A DNA stretch of 64,000 nt from Devosia nitrariae (GCF_030160115.1 NZ_BSNS01000024.1:310001-374000), one strand, 5' to 3'. Shown: positions 15,075-24,764, counted from the stretch's first letter. Program-made: numbers and translations. Notes: generated by a model from the letters alone, not told the origin.

Positions 15075-17546
15075 TCACGTGCCACGCGGTTTGGCGCGGT
15101 TGGTCGCCCCGGCAGTCAACGGATCGTCGGGCCAGTAGTGACGGGGATACCGCCCCTTCAGATCCTTGGCCACATCTCTCCAGGAACCGCGCCAGAACCC
15201 GGGCAGGTCGCGTGTGGTCTGGATCGGGCGCTGAGCGGGCGAGAGCAGTACCAGCAGCAGGGGGATGCGGCCGCCGGCGATGCTCGGGTGGGTGTCGAGG
15301 CCGAAGAGTTCCTGGACGCGCACCTCCAGTGCCGGGCCGTTCTCGACCTCGTAGTCGATAGGCAGGCGCGATCCCGTCGGCGCGGTGAAGTGGCTTGGCA
15401 GCAGCCGTTCAAGCTCGGCGCGCCGCTCCCAGGGCAGCAACTCGAAGAGAGCGGACGACAGGTCTTCGGCGGTGATCTCCGCTGCCTGCACTTTGCCAAT
15501 GATGTGCGGCACGAGCCAGGAGGCGCCGCCATCGGCGAGGGCGGCGTCACTGAGATCCGGCCAAGGCTCGCCGAGCTGACGGTGGAGGTAGCTGGCGCGG
15601 GCGCGAAGGGCGAGTTGGTCCTTGCTCCAGGGCAGCTTGCCGATGCCGCGCTCGGCAAGGCCCTGCGCCAGAACCGTGGCTGCCGCCTCGAAGTCTTTGA
15701 CGGGGATGGTGGCTTCCTCGAGCTTCAGCGCATCGAGACGCCGTATGCGGCGAGCGCGAACGCTTGTGGTTGCTCGGTCGAAGGTAAGGATCGTCTCGTC
15801 GACGATGCGATCGGCGAACAAGTCCTCGATCGTTTCGCGGTCAATACGAGCAGCAGCACGGATACGGCCGCTTGTAGCCGTTCCCGTGACATCGGTAACG
15901 ACCAGGAAACGTTCACGGGTCAGGGGGTCGGTCTCATCCAGCGTCGCTGCGCGACCATTGGCGAGGCGGTACCGGCCGGGTGCGCCGGCGGCCTGGGCGA
16001 GGCGGTCGGGGTAGGCCCGGGCAAGATGCCGGCCGATGTCGGACGTACCGCTGGATCCGCCGTCAGCGGCGACCAGTTTGCTCCAGCGCGCGGCGAGCGA
16101 ACGCGCCTCCTTGGCGCGCGAACCGGCATCGGTGCGCAGGCGGCTGAGGCGGGACTCGATATCGGTCGAGTCACCGCCGAGGCCACGTTCGGTCAACAGC
16201 ACCGCCAGTTGTGCGGCCGTCGATGCTTGGTTCTCGTCTGCGGCCGTGGCGACCATGTGGGCGAGGCGCGGATACAGGGGCAAACGGGCCAGCAGCTTGC
16301 CCTGCGCCGTGATCCGTCCGTCCGCATCCAGTACATCGAGAGCCGCGAGCAGTGACCTGGCTTCGTTCCAGGCCGGCGTCGGAGGAGGATCGAGGAAGGC
16401 GAGCGTTGCCGGGTCATGGACGCCCCAGGAGGCGAGATCGAGGACGAGGCTGCTGAGATCGGCCTCGAGGATTTCCGGAGCATCGAAAGTCTGGAGGGCG
16501 GCTGTCTGCGCTTCGTTCCAGAGCCGGAAACAGACGCCGGGTTCGGTACGTCCGGCGCGGCCGCGGCGCTGGTCGGCGGCGGCACGAGAAACGCGGCGGG
16601 TTTCGAGCGTCGTCAATCCCGTCGCCGGCTCGTAGGCGGGCACACGCGCAAGGCCGCTATCGACGACGATCCGCACACCCTCGATGGTAAGCGATGTCTC
16701 GGCGATGGACGTCGCCAGCACGACCTTTCGCCGTCCAGCCGGTGCGGGCTGTACGGCACGATCCTGTTCACTCGCCGAGAGCTGGCCGAAAAGAGGCGCA
16801 AGGTCGACATCCGGCGGGATCCGGTCCCTCAGGCGTTCGGCCACCCGGCTGATTTCGGCCTGGCCCGGCAGGAAGACGAGCATCGAACCCAGCTCGCTTG
16901 CCAGCGCCTGCAGGACAGCCGCTGTCACCTGGTCCTCGATGCGTTGAAGTGGGTCGTTGCCCAGGTAACGCGTCTCGACAGGAAAGGCGCGCCCCTCGCT
17001 TTCGATGACCGGAGCGCCGCCCAACAGGCGGGCGACCCGAGCGCCGTCGATGGTGGCCGACATCACGAGGAGCCGCAGGTCGTTGCGCAAGGCTGAAGCA
17101 TCGACGGCAAGCGCGAGCCCCAGGTCCGCGTCAAGGCTGCGTTCGTGGAATTCGTCGAAGATGACGGCCGCAATGCCTTCGAGTGCAGGATCATCCAGGA
17201 TCAGGCGCGTAAAGACGCCTTCGGTAACCACTTCGATACGTGTCCTGGCGCTGACCTTGGTATCGAGGCGGACGCGATAACCGACGGTTTCGCCGACCTC
17301 TTCGCCCAACAGCCGCGCCATCTGCCGTGCAGCCGCGCGGGCGGCGAGGCGGCGCGGTTCGAGCATGACGACCCGTCCGTTGGCGCGCCAGGGAGCGTCG
17401 AGCAGAACCAACGGGACCCGCGTCGTCTTGCCCGCCCCAGGAGGAGCGACCAGCACGGCGTGCATACGGGTCTGAAGAACCTCGCGCAGGCGGGGGAGAA
17501 CGTCGTCGATCGGCAGGGGCGGCAGGGAGTGCATGGCGCCGTTCAT
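15075..17546 (-). CDS. hrpB: ATP-dependent helicase HrpB
   Basis: An 823-residue DEAH-box helicase. The start is uncertain: ATG 17546 or ATG 17534 both fit the conserved 'LPIDDVLPRLREVL' opening, and neither has a strong ribosome-binding site; the longer in-frame extension covers the divergent pxpB start and is rejected. Motifs: I APPGAGKTT, II DEFHERS, III MSATID, VI 'QRRGRAGRTEPG', then the HA2 and HrpB-specific C-terminal domains ending 'RYPRHYWPDDP'. The family is widespread; its RNA substrate is not well defined. Confidence 0.93.
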   Translation of the reverse strand: MNGAMHSLPPLPIDDVLPRLREVLQTRMHAVLVAPPGAGKTTRVPLVLLDAPWRANGRVVMLEPRRLAARAAARQMARLLGEEVGETVGYRVRLDTKVSARTRIEVVTEGVFTRLILDDPALEGIAAVIFDEFHERSLDADLGLALAVDASALRNDLRLLVMSATIDGARVARLLGGAPVIESEGRAFPVETRYLGNDPLQRIEDQVTAAVLQALASELGSMLVFLPGQAEISRVAERLRDRIPPDVDLAPLFGQLSASEQDRAVQPAPAGRRKVVLATSIAETSLTIEGVRIVVDSGLARVPAYEPATGLTTLETRRVSRAAADQRRGRAGRTEPGVCFRLWNEAQTAALQTFDAPEILEADLSSLVLDLASWGVHDPATLAFLDPPPTPAWNEARSLLAALDVLDADGRITAQGKLLARLPLYPRLAHMVATAADENQASTAAQLAVLLTERGLGGDSTDIESRLSRLRTDAGSRAKEARSLAARWSKLVAADGGSSGTSDIGRHLARAYPDRLAQAAGAPGRYRLANGRAATLDETDPLTRERFLVVTDVTGTATSGRIRAAARIDRETIEDLFADRIVDETILTFDRATTSVRARRIRRLDALKLEEATIPVKDFEAAATVLAQGLAERGIGKLPWSKDQLALRARASYLHRQLGEPWPDLSDAALADGGASWLVPHIIGKVQAAEITAEDLSSALFELLPWERRAELERLLPSHFTAPTGSRLPIDYEVENGPALEVRVQELFGLDTHPSIAGGRIPLLLVLLSPAQRPIQTTRDLPGFWRGSWRDVAKDLKGRYPRHYWPDDPLTAGATNRAKPRGT

Positions 17547-17631
17547 GACCAAGTTTGCACCGGCCGGCAAGGGCACCTGCTTGCCAACCTGGGGCAAATC
17601 GGCGAGAGCTTGGGCAAGGAAGGGCCGAACC

Positions 17632-18312
17632 ATGTTCGCAGCGGACGGCAGCGATCCGGCTGCCAAGCCATTGGTGTTGCCGCTTGGCGAAAGCGCCCTG
17701 CTGGTGCGTTTCGGCAGCACCCTCTCGCAAGCGGCCAACACCGCCGCACTCAGATTTGCGCGTATTCTCGAACTGCGGCCGATCGCCGGCGTCGTCGAGG
17801 TGGTGCCGAACCTCGTTTCGGTGCTGTTGCGTTACGAGCCGCAACGGATCGGCTTCCATCACCTTGCCGGGGAAATCGGGTTGCTGCTGACCGCCGCGGT
17901 CGATGACGTCGGGGCCGAAGCTCGAAATCACATCGTCAAGGTTGCATTCGGTGGGGAAGCTGGTCCCGACCTCCCGGATGTCGCCGAGCGGCTTGGACTG
18001 TCCGCCGGGGCGTTTGTTGCTGCACACAACGCCTCCCGACTCCGCGTGCTTGCGACGGGCTTCGCGCCCGGCTTCGTCTATTGCGGCTTCCATCCCGAAA
18101 GGCTTCATGTCCCGAGGCGGGCGGAGGTCCGTCCCCGGGTGGCGGCCGGCAGCGTGCTCTTTGCTGCGGGGCAGACGGCCATCGCGGCGACTGATATCCC
18201 GACAGGCTGGCACGTCATCGGACACACACAACTGCGCAACTTCGATGCCTTGCGCGATCCGCCGACGCTGCTGCAAGCCGGCGACACAATCGAATTCGAG
18301 GCGACGACGTGA
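17632..18312 (+). CDS. pxpB: 5-oxoprolinase subunit PxpB
   Basis: A 226-residue protein starting at ATG 17632 behind AAGGAAGG. It matches allophanate-hydrolase subunit 1/KipI-like proteins: 'LPLGESALLVRFG', 'GVVEVVPNLVSVLLRYEP', 'VKVAFGGEAGPDL', 'FAPGFVYCGFHPERLHVPRR' and 'PAGSVLFAAGQTAI'-like ending. With PxpC and PxpA it forms the prokaryotic ATP-dependent 5-oxoprolinase that opens the damage product 5-oxoproline to glutamate. It overlaps pxpC (GTGA), and all three genes are in one operon. Confidence 0.92.
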   Translation: MFAADGSDPAAKPLVLPLGESALLVRFGSTLSQAANTAALRFARILELRPIAGVVEVVPNLVSVLLRYEPQRIGFHHLAGEIGLLLTAAVDDVGAEARNHIVKVAFGGEAGPDLPDVAERLGLSAGAFVAAHNASRLRVLATGFAPGFVYCGFHPERLHVPRRAEVRPRVAAGSVLFAAGQTAIAATDIPTGWHVIGHTQLRNFDALRDPPTLLQAGDTIEFEATT

Positions 18313-19220
18313 CGGCGAAGCTTCTTGTTTCGAACACCAGTCCGCTGACGACGGTACAGGACCTGGGACGGTCGGGCATGCTGCGTCACGGGATCAGTGC
18401 GTCAGGACCCATGGATAGCCAGGCTTTCGCGGCGGCCGCCGCTGCGCTCGGTGGTGCAGGGCCCGCCGGTATCGAGTTCACCACCAGCGGCCTCGACATC
18501 GAGGTGGTGGCGGGTGGGTGCCGGTTTGCTCTGGCGGGCGGGCAGTTCACCGCCTCACTGAACGATGTGGCGATCGCCTGGCCGGATGTCGGCGACCTGC
18601 AGCAGGGCGATCGACTGCATATCGGGCCGGGGCCAGTCGGGAACTACGGTTATCTGCGCTTCGACAAAGGCATCCACCTGCCGCTGGTGATGGGAAGCCA
18701 GGCCACTAACCTGCGTGCCGGCATCGGCGGGTTCGCGGGTCGCGCGCTCGCCGCCGGCGATATTCTGGGGCTTATCGAACCCGAGCAACTGGATCCGGGG
18801 CAGCAAGCGGTTGCAGCCGCTTCCGCCGGTCCCATACGCGTTCTCTGGGGACTGCACGCCGACGCGTTCCCGCCGGAGGTGCATTCCCGATTTCTGCAAA
18901 AGGAGTTCGTCATCACCTCGAGGATGGACCGGATGGGCGTGCGGCTCGATGACCCGGAGGGGGTCTTCCGCGCATCATCCGGCCTCTCTCTGGTATCCGA
19001 TGCGGTGGTGGCAGGGGACATCCAGATCCTCGGCGACGGCACGCCGATCGTCCTGATGCGCGACCATCAGCCGACGGGCGGATATCCACGCATCGCTACG
19101 GTGATTGGGAGCGACCTCGACCGTCTTGCCCAGATGCGGCCGGGTACGCATGTGCGGTTTGAATCTGTTAGTCTTGTGCACGCCCATCGGCTTTCAACCC
19201 TGCGGAGCGCCTCTCGATGA
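18309..19220 (+). CDS. pxpC: 5-oxoprolinase subunit PxpC
   Basis: A 303-residue protein starting at GTG 18309 within the pxpB stop. Family features of allophanate-hydrolase subunit 2/KipA: 'TVQDLGRSGMLRHGISASGP' then 'MDSQAFAAA', 'GIEFTTSGLDIEV', 'YLRFDKGIHLPLVMGSQATN', 'SRMDRMGVRL', and 'GDIQILGDGTPIVLMRDHQP'. It is a partner of PxpB in the complex. Its stop overlaps the pxpA start (ATGA). Confidence 0.92.
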   Translation: MTAKLLVSNTSPLTTVQDLGRSGMLRHGISASGPMDSQAFAAAAAALGGAGPAGIEFTTSGLDIEVVAGGCRFALAGGQFTASLNDVAIAWPDVGDLQQGDRLHIGPGPVGNYGYLRFDKGIHLPLVMGSQATNLRAGIGGFAGRALAAGDILGLIEPEQLDPGQQAVAAASAGPIRVLWGLHADAFPPEVHSRFLQKEFVITSRMDRMGVRLDDPEGVFRASSGLSLVSDAVVAGDIQILGDGTPIVLMRDHQPTGGYPRIATVIGSDLDRLAQMRPGTHVRFESVSLVHAHRLSTLRSASR

Positions 19221-19990
19221 TCTCGATCGACCTCAATGCCGACCTTGGCGAGGGCATGGGGACCGACGAGGATCTGCTGGAAGTCGTCTCGAGCGCGTCG
19301 ATCGCATGTGGCGGCCATGCCGGCGATGCGCAGACCATGCGCCATATCCTCAAGATTTGTAAGAACAAAGGGATACGAGCTGGAGCTCATCCGGGTTATG
19401 CGGACCCGAAGCGCTTCGGGCGCTTTCGGGTGGTGATGCCGCTCGATCAGTTGATGGGACAGATACGCTCGCAGCTCTTCCTCATCCGCTGGATCGCCGA
19501 TGAAGTCGGCATTCCGCTCTCCTACGTGAAGCTCCACGGTGCGCTGGCCAACCAGACGGCCGAGGAGCTGGCGTTCGCTGTCGGCATCTTCGCCACGGTC
19601 CAGGCCATGGATTCCAAGCTTGCAGTGCTTGCGCTCGACAACAGCCAGCAGGTGCGGGCAGCCAAGGCCGTGGGCCTGCCGCTGATCCGCGAGGCCTATG
19701 CCGACCGCGCCTATACCGCAAAGGGCCTCCTGGTGCCGCGGAACGAGGAGGGGGCCGTCATCGACGACACCGACACGGTCATCGAGCGCTGTCTGCGCCT
19801 CGCCCGGAGCAGCGAGATCGTTGCCCGTGACGGCAGTGTGCTCAAATCCGCGGCGCGCTCGATCTGCCTGCACGGAGACACGCCCGGCGCTGTCGACCTG
19901 GCGCGAGAGGTACGCGATGCCCTTGAAGCCGAGGATATCCGTATATCGCCGGTAGAACCGGAACGCGAAGCACCGCTGATCGAGATGTAG
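19217..19990 (+). CDS. pxpA: 5-oxoprolinase subunit PxpA (LamB/YcsF family)
   Basis: A 257-residue protein with the LamB/YcsF signature: 'IDLNADLGEGMGTDEDLLEV', 'SIACGGHAGDAQTM', 'GAHPGYADPKRFGR', 'YVKLHGALANQT', and 'REAYADRAYTAKGLLVPR'. It is the subunit thought to carry the ring-opening active site. Translationally coupled to pxpC. The gene converges on the ion-channel gene with six bases between the stops and no visible terminator. Confidence 0.93.
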   Translation: MISIDLNADLGEGMGTDEDLLEVVSSASIACGGHAGDAQTMRHILKICKNKGIRAGAHPGYADPKRFGRFRVVMPLDQLMGQIRSQLFLIRWIADEVGIPLSYVKLHGALANQTAEELAFAVGIFATVQAMDSKLAVLALDNSQQVRAAKAVGLPLIREAYADRAYTAKGLLVPRNEEGAVIDDTDTVIERCLRLARSSEIVARDGSVLKSAARSICLHGDTPGAVDLAREVRDALEAEDIRISPVEPEREAPLIEM

Positions 19991-19996
19991 GCCGCC

Positions 19997-20803
19997 TCAG
20001 CGCCCTTCGTCGGGAATGTTGAGCAGATGTCCGCACGCCTTGCAGTGCACGGCATCCGGATCGTGGCGCTGCAGGCCGCATTGCGGGCAGGGGAAGGTCA
20101 CCTTGTGCGGGCGGAAGATCGCCTGGGCAAGGCGCACGAACAGCGAGATGCCTACGATCATGACCACGATCGAGGTGAGTTTGCCGAACGTGCCGGGCAG
20201 GGTGATATCGCCGAAGCCAGTGGTCGTGACGGAGGCGACGGTGAAATAGAGTGCGTCGACATAGCCGTCTATACCGGCATTGCGTCCGGCGAAGAACGTG
20301 TAGACGAAGCCGGTTACGATAAAGAGGAAGACCAACAAGTTGATAACCGCCTGGACGGGTTCACGCCAGTGGCCGAGGCCGCGCTTTCGCAGAGGCTTCC
20401 ACAGGAATGAGCGGCGGGTTGTCGTCCACAAGCGCAGGATGCGCAGGAAGCCGAGATTGGCCAACCAAGCCGGAAACAGCAGAGTTGCAAGAATGAAGAC
20501 GTCGATGATGACCGGAAACTGGCGCAGCCATTTCGGCATATCGGAGGTGGCTAGACCCCGGGCTGTCAGATCCGCGATCAGCAGTGCGGCGACTGCGTAG
20601 TCGATCCAGAGGAACGCCGGATCGCCACGCAACAGGGGCGTGGCGATGAAGAAGGCGATGATCGCCAGGTCGACGACGAGGACGGCGAACTGAAAGCGGA
20701 CCGCTTCCGGCGATTGGCCGTGATAGAGCACACGCAGCCGGGTACGGACCCGCGTGAAGGCGGAGCGGTCGTCGTCGGAGCGGTCGTCGGTATTGTCGGT
20801 CAT
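19997..20803 (-). CDS. Voltage-gated-type potassium channel with C-terminal zinc ribbon
   Basis: A 268-residue membrane protein. Hydrophobic segments at about residues 37-58, 66-83, 96-118, 148-171 and 208-229 plus a pore helix fit a six-segment ion-channel subunit with a weakly charged fourth segment (LRILRLWTTTRRSF). The selectivity filter TTTGFGD is at residues 193-199, and so K+ is the likely ion. Residues 239-257 hold two CPQCG/CKACG-type pairs (Cys239, 242, 254, 257), a small zinc ribbon in the cytoplasmic tail in place of the usual RCK or cyclic-nucleotide domain. Confidence 0.85.
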   Translation of the reverse strand: MTDNTDDRSDDDRSAFTRVRTRLRVLYHGQSPEAVRFQFAVLVVDLAIIAFFIATPLLRGDPAFLWIDYAVAALLIADLTARGLATSDMPKWLRQFPVIIDVFILATLLFPAWLANLGFLRILRLWTTTRRSFLWKPLRKRGLGHWREPVQAVINLLVFLFIVTGFVYTFFAGRNAGIDGYVDALYFTVASVTTTGFGDITLPGTFGKLTSIVVMIVGISLFVRLAQAIFRPHKVTFPCPQCGLQRHDPDAVHCKACGHLLNIPDEGR

Positions 20804-20896
20804 TCAGGTTTCTCGATTGAGCCCTGACGAGCAGCTACAGATGCAATGGCTTGGACACCCTTGCGGTTGCTCTTCCGGTCAAGGGTCCAATCGCTC

Positions 20897-21658
20897 TCAA
20901 GGCCGCTGATTGCCCCCCGGTTGAGTGCGCTGCCGCTGCTGGGAACCACCCGATCCGGTGCTCTCGGAGTTCGGCTGCCCCTCTGCTGCCGCTTCCAGGC
21001 ATTGGCTCGCCCCGCCGACACGGAATTGCGGCAGCAGCGGTGACTGTACGGCGGCGTAGCGGAAGACACGTGCCAGCGGCAGCCGCTCCGGGTCGGCACG
21101 CGGGTATAGCCGTGCCGCGCCGCTGGCTGTCGCCAGCCCGCAGCGCTCGCCGAGGTCGACGCAACCGCTGCTCGCGCAAACGCTTACGGCGCCAGCGTAA
21201 AGCATGAGCCTGGTCTCGCTGCCGCTGACCACCAGGTCGAACTCGGTGCCGCGCACACCTATGGTGGCGGATGGCGTGCGGATGTCATAGGCCGATTTGG
21301 CACTGTTGCCGCTGATGAAGCGGAAGGTGCCGCCGAGGGCGTTGATGGCGAACTTCTCGGCGGAACCATTACCGCGCATCAGGTATGACTCGATCAGCAG
21401 AGAACTGCCCGGACCGACCACCAGCCGCGTGTTGTCAACGAAGACAAGCTGCACCTCTCCGCTAGGGCCGGTGATGACACGCTCGCCCACCGATACGTCT
21501 GATCCGACGATCAGCGTGCGGTCACCAGAACCGCCCCGCGCCGCTGCGTCTGGATCGACGCCGGCAGCCCGACCTTCATTGGCGGCCCTTGCCGCACCCG
21601 ATGCGAGAGCGCCGGCGAACATCACGATAATGGCTATTGCAATCCAAGTTTTGTTCAT
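20897..21658 (-). CDS. Exported FecR-domain protein
   Basis: A 253-residue protein with a signal peptide (MNKTWIAIAIIVMFAGALAS, cleavage near ARA-AN). Residues about 45-160 form a FecR domain ('DVSVGERVITGPSGEVQLVF', 'LLIESY', 'TFRFISGNS', 'YDIRTPSATIGVRGTEFDLV', 'LMLYAGAV'). Four Cys in the following stretch could form disulfides. The last 30 residues are rich in Gln, Ser and Gly. Unlike Fe-citrate regulator FecR it has no cytoplasmic anti-sigma part and no sigma-factor gene nearby, so its role is unknown. Confidence 0.8.
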   Translation of the reverse strand: MNKTWIAIAIIVMFAGALASGAARAANEGRAAGVDPDAAARGGSGDRTLIVGSDVSVGERVITGPSGEVQLVFVDNTRLVVGPGSSLLIESYLMRGNGSAEKFAINALGGTFRFISGNSAKSAYDIRTPSATIGVRGTEFDLVVSGSETRLMLYAGAVSVCASSGCVDLGERCGLATASGAARLYPRADPERLPLARVFRYAAVQSPLLPQFRVGGASQCLEAAAEGQPNSESTGSGGSQQRQRTQPGGNQRP

Positions 21659-21758
21659 GTTTCGCCAGCTTGAGGGAAGGAGGATGAACCGGGCTTGAAA
21701 GGTTCGTTTCGTGTCAATTCAGGCAGCGGCACAATAGCCGGCAACCAGACATCGGTTT

Positions 21759-22424
21759 TCACGAGTAGCGCTCCTCGGTCCAGGGGTCGCCGTGATTGTG
21801 GTAACCGCGCACCTCCCAGAAGCCGGGCGCGTCGACGGGTGAGAACTCTATACGGCGCAGCCATTTGGCGCTCTTCCAGAAGTAGAGGTGCGGCACGACA
21901 AGACGCACGGGCCCGCCGTGCTCGCGCGAGAGCTGTTCCCCTTGCCAGCTATAGGCGAGGAGGGCATCGGGGCTGAAGAAATCCTCGATGGTGAGGTTGG
22001 TGGTATAGCCGTCATAGGAGTGGAGGATCACGAAGCGGGCCTCTTCCAGCACGCCGGCCGCCTCGAGCAGGTGTCCGGTGGGAGTGCCGCTCCAGGTATT
22101 GTCGTATCGCGACCAACTGGTCACGCAGTGGATGTCCGAAACCAGCTCCACCTGCGGTTGGCGCGCGAACTCGGCCCAGTCCCAGGAGAGGTCGGTCGCG
22201 ACCGACCCGACAATATCCAGTCGCCAATTCGTCCGATCGATGGCAGGCTCGACGCCGAGATCGAGGATCGGCCAGTTCTTGACGAGGTGCTGACCGGGCG
22301 GCAGACGCTCTGTTTCCGGGCGGGCGTTTCTACCGGTGAGGAACCGGCCCTGGCGGACCCAGTCGGCCTTGGTGCGGGTGAGTTTGGAATCCGGCGGCAG
22401 GGCAGGATCATCGTCATCCGTCAT
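21759..22424 (-). CDS. Sulfite oxidase-like molybdopterin oxidoreductase
   Basis: A 221-residue protein starting at ATG 22424; the longer frame is not supported. The oxidoreductase molybdopterin-binding fold is recognised from 'DLGVEPAIDRTNWRLDIVG', 'VSDIHCVTSWSRYDNTWSG' with the Cys that ligates Mo, 'SYDGYTTNLTIEDF', and 'HGGPVRLVVPHLYFWKSAKW'. No signal peptide or haem domain is present, as in the cytosolic single-domain YuiH-like group. The electron partner and substrate are not known. Confidence 0.85.
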   Translation of the reverse strand: MTDDDDPALPPDSKLTRTKADWVRQGRFLTGRNARPETERLPPGQHLVKNWPILDLGVEPAIDRTNWRLDIVGSVATDLSWDWAEFARQPQVELVSDIHCVTSWSRYDNTWSGTPTGHLLEAAGVLEEARFVILHSYDGYTTNLTIEDFFSPDALLAYSWQGEQLSREHGGPVRLVVPHLYFWKSAKWLRRIEFSPVDAPGFWEVRGYHNHGDPWTEERYS

Positions 22425-22614
22425 TTTTCGGTGCTCCGGCTGTTGAGCGCCAACATGCCATTTGCACAGCGGGATGGCGAGTGGTTCGACACGGCGGCAT
22501 GGCTTGCGAACTGGCGGAAATACCACGCGCGCTGTTGCTCCGGGAACCCGCGCGGGATAATGGCTGTTCGGATTCGGGCATAAAACTGTCATATATCCGC
22601 CAACGGGAGTGAGC

Positions 22615-23361
22615 ATGAAGCTGGCGTTCGTCATTCCGGCCTACAACGAAGAGGCCCTGATCGGCACCTGTCTGGAGTCGGTCATCGCTGAGGTCGAGCG
22701 TGCCGGCATGCGTCGCGACGTCGAGATCGTCGTGGTCGACAATGCCTCGACCGACCGTACCGGAGTGATCGCAGCAAGCTACCCGGGAGTGGTCGTCGTC
22801 GATGAGCCCAAGAAGGGGTTGGTCAATGCCCGTGATGCCGGCTTCAACGCGTCGAGCGCGGAGCTCGTGGCCAACATCGACTCCGACACCATCGTCCCCG
22901 CCGGATGGCTGGATGTCGTCATGCGCGAGTTCGAGGCAGACCCGAAGCTCGTCGCGCTGAGCGGGCCCTATATCTACTACGACATGTCGGCGTGGAGCCG
23001 TTTCCTGGTGGGACTGTTCTACGGCCTGACCTACCTCATTTATGTCCTCAACCGGTTCATCCTGCGGGTCGGATCGGTCGTGCAGGGCGGCAATTTCGTC
23101 TTCAAACGGTCCGCCTGGACGGCGGTTGGCGGATACGACCGGTCGATCCAGTTCCATGGTGAAGATACGGACGTGGCGGTCCGGCTCTCCAAGGTCGGCG
23201 GTGTCAAATGGACGTTCGCTCTGAAGATGAAGACGTCGGGACGTCGGCTGGAGAAGGAAGGTGTCTTCAAGACAGCCGGCACCTACACCCTCAACTTTTT
23301 CTGGGTGACTTTCCGCGGCAAGCCGGCAACGAGCGACTATACCGACATCCGTCCTCAATGA
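22615..23361 (+). CDS. Family 2 glycosyltransferase
   Basis: A 248-residue protein; ATG 22615 and the GTG two codons earlier (22609) are both possible, and the GGGAG at 22605-22609 favours the ATG. GT-A fold features: 'LAFVIPAYNEEALIGTCLES', 'VEIVVVDNASTDRTG', 'ANIDSDTIVPAGWLDVV' (DxD-like) and 'QFHGEDTDVAVRL' (ED acceptor motif). Residues about 125-145 may form a membrane-associated helix. The sugar and acceptor are unknown; no other cell-surface glycan genes are adjacent. Confidence 0.88.
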   Translation: MKLAFVIPAYNEEALIGTCLESVIAEVERAGMRRDVEIVVVDNASTDRTGVIAASYPGVVVVDEPKKGLVNARDAGFNASSAELVANIDSDTIVPAGWLDVVMREFEADPKLVALSGPYIYYDMSAWSRFLVGLFYGLTYLIYVLNRFILRVGSVVQGGNFVFKRSAWTAVGGYDRSIQFHGEDTDVAVRLSKVGGVKWTFALKMKTSGRRLEKEGVFKTAGTYTLNFFWVTFRGKPATSDYTDIRPQ

Positions 23362-23432
23362 TCTCCAACGCGGTCGGGTATTGACGAGCGGGCGTTTTCC
23401 TCCGGCGCCAGGCCAGCTAGTCTGAAGCGGCA

Positions 23433-24764
23433 ATGCCTTTGGCAGCGGAGGCGATTCGGCGCATGTCGATGCCCACGCAGTTCCCCCCGATCTCCCTCGC
23501 CCTGCGGCCGGGAACGACGGATCTGCTCGCGCTCGGAGTGGGGCAGACGATCTCGGCGCGAGTGCTCGGGCCTGCCGCCGACGGCGGCACGCTGGTCCGG
23601 ATCGGAGTGCAGCAACTGACGCTGCAGTTGCCGACGCCACCGGCGGCCGGAACGGTTCTTCACCTGCGGCTCGAGGGACGAACGGCCGACGGCCGCATGA
23701 CACTTTCGCAATTGGCTCCCGCTCTGACCCCCACGGCTCCGGCGCAAGCTGATGCAGGCGCGGCGCTGAAGCAGTTTTCGACCGGTGGATCACCTACACC
23801 CGCGGCCGAATCGGCTGCAGCGGCCCGCAGCAGCACCCAGGCGCCAACCGATCCTACACGGCTTGCCCTGACCCAGATGGTGCAGAGCGCCCTCGGGCGT
23901 CAGGGCAATATTGCATCGCTTTTCACCACCATTGCGGCGCTCGGCCCTGTTGCCGGACACCTGCCGGAGCCCGTTCGCCGCCTTCTGGGCGAGATCGCCC
24001 CTCACACGCTTCGATTGGGCGAGACGCCGATGGCGGCACGAAACCTGCAGCAGGCGGTACGGACGTCCGGAATTTTCCAGGAAGCCTTGCTTTCGACCAC
24101 GGGCAACGCCGGCGCCGTTCAAGGCGAGCTCAAGGGTCAGCTCTTGGCGCTCGCCGAGGTCCTACGGCGCTGGCTCGGCAATGCGCCGACAGGTGCCCTT
24201 CCGGTAAACGGGCCGCCGCCACCCATGCGGGGCGTTGCACCGCGCGCCGCAAAGACGCCCGTTCATCTTGCTCCGTCGCCAGAAACCGGCGAGGAGGCCG
24301 GTCGCCGGTTGCTCGACGACGTCGAGGCGGCGCTTTCGCGCGTACGGCTCCTGCAGAACGCGTCTCTGCCGGACGAGGCGGGTCGCGCCGCGTCCGTTCG
24401 AAGCGAATGGAACCTCGATCTGCCGTTCGTATACCAAGGCCAGTTCGGTGTCCTGCCGTTCCAGATCCAAGCCGACGAGGGCGGTAGTCAGGCGGAGGGT
24501 GAACGCGGCTGGAGGGTGCGGTTCGCCATGGATCTCGGCCAATCAGGGCAGGTGGGTGCGCAGATCAGCCTGCACGCAAGCCGGGCGAGCGCCATGCTTT
24601 GGGCGACGGAGGACGCCATGGCCCAGGCGATCGAAGACGCGCTGCCTGAGCTTGCCGGGATGCTGGCGGATGCCGGTCTCGCGCCGGGCACACTAATCTG
24701 CCGCCGGGGGCGACCGGACAGCGTCGGCCGTTCAAGCGGCGGCATCGTGGATGCGACATCATGA
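23433..24764 (+). CDS. Flagellar hook-length control protein FliK-like
   Basis: A 443-residue protein; the start may be ATG 23463 (MSMPTQF) or 23433. The middle is rich in Ala, Pro, Ser and Thr. The last 120 residues match the FliK C-terminal domain: 'WNLDLPFVYQGQFGVLPFQI', 'WRVRFAMDLGQSGQVGAQIS', 'ATEDAMAQAIEDALPELAGM' and 'LADAGLAP'. Hook-length control proteins measure the hook and switch export specificity by contacting FlhB. The next gene, which overlaps it (ATGA), encodes an FlhB C-domain homologue, which supports the call. No other flagellar gene is in the window. Confidence 0.75.
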   Translation: MPLAAEAIRRMSMPTQFPPISLALRPGTTDLLALGVGQTISARVLGPAADGGTLVRIGVQQLTLQLPTPPAAGTVLHLRLEGRTADGRMTLSQLAPALTPTAPAQADAGAALKQFSTGGSPTPAAESAAAARSSTQAPTDPTRLALTQMVQSALGRQGNIASLFTTIAALGPVAGHLPEPVRRLLGEIAPHTLRLGETPMAARNLQQAVRTSGIFQEALLSTTGNAGAVQGELKGQLLALAEVLRRWLGNAPTGALPVNGPPPPMRGVAPRAAKTPVHLAPSPETGEEAGRRLLDDVEAALSRVRLLQNASLPDEAGRAASVRSEWNLDLPFVYQGQFGVLPFQIQADEGGSQAEGERGWRVRFAMDLGQSGQVGAQISLHASRASAMLWATEDAMAQAIEDALPELAGMLADAGLAPGTLICRRGRPDSVGRSSGGIVDATS

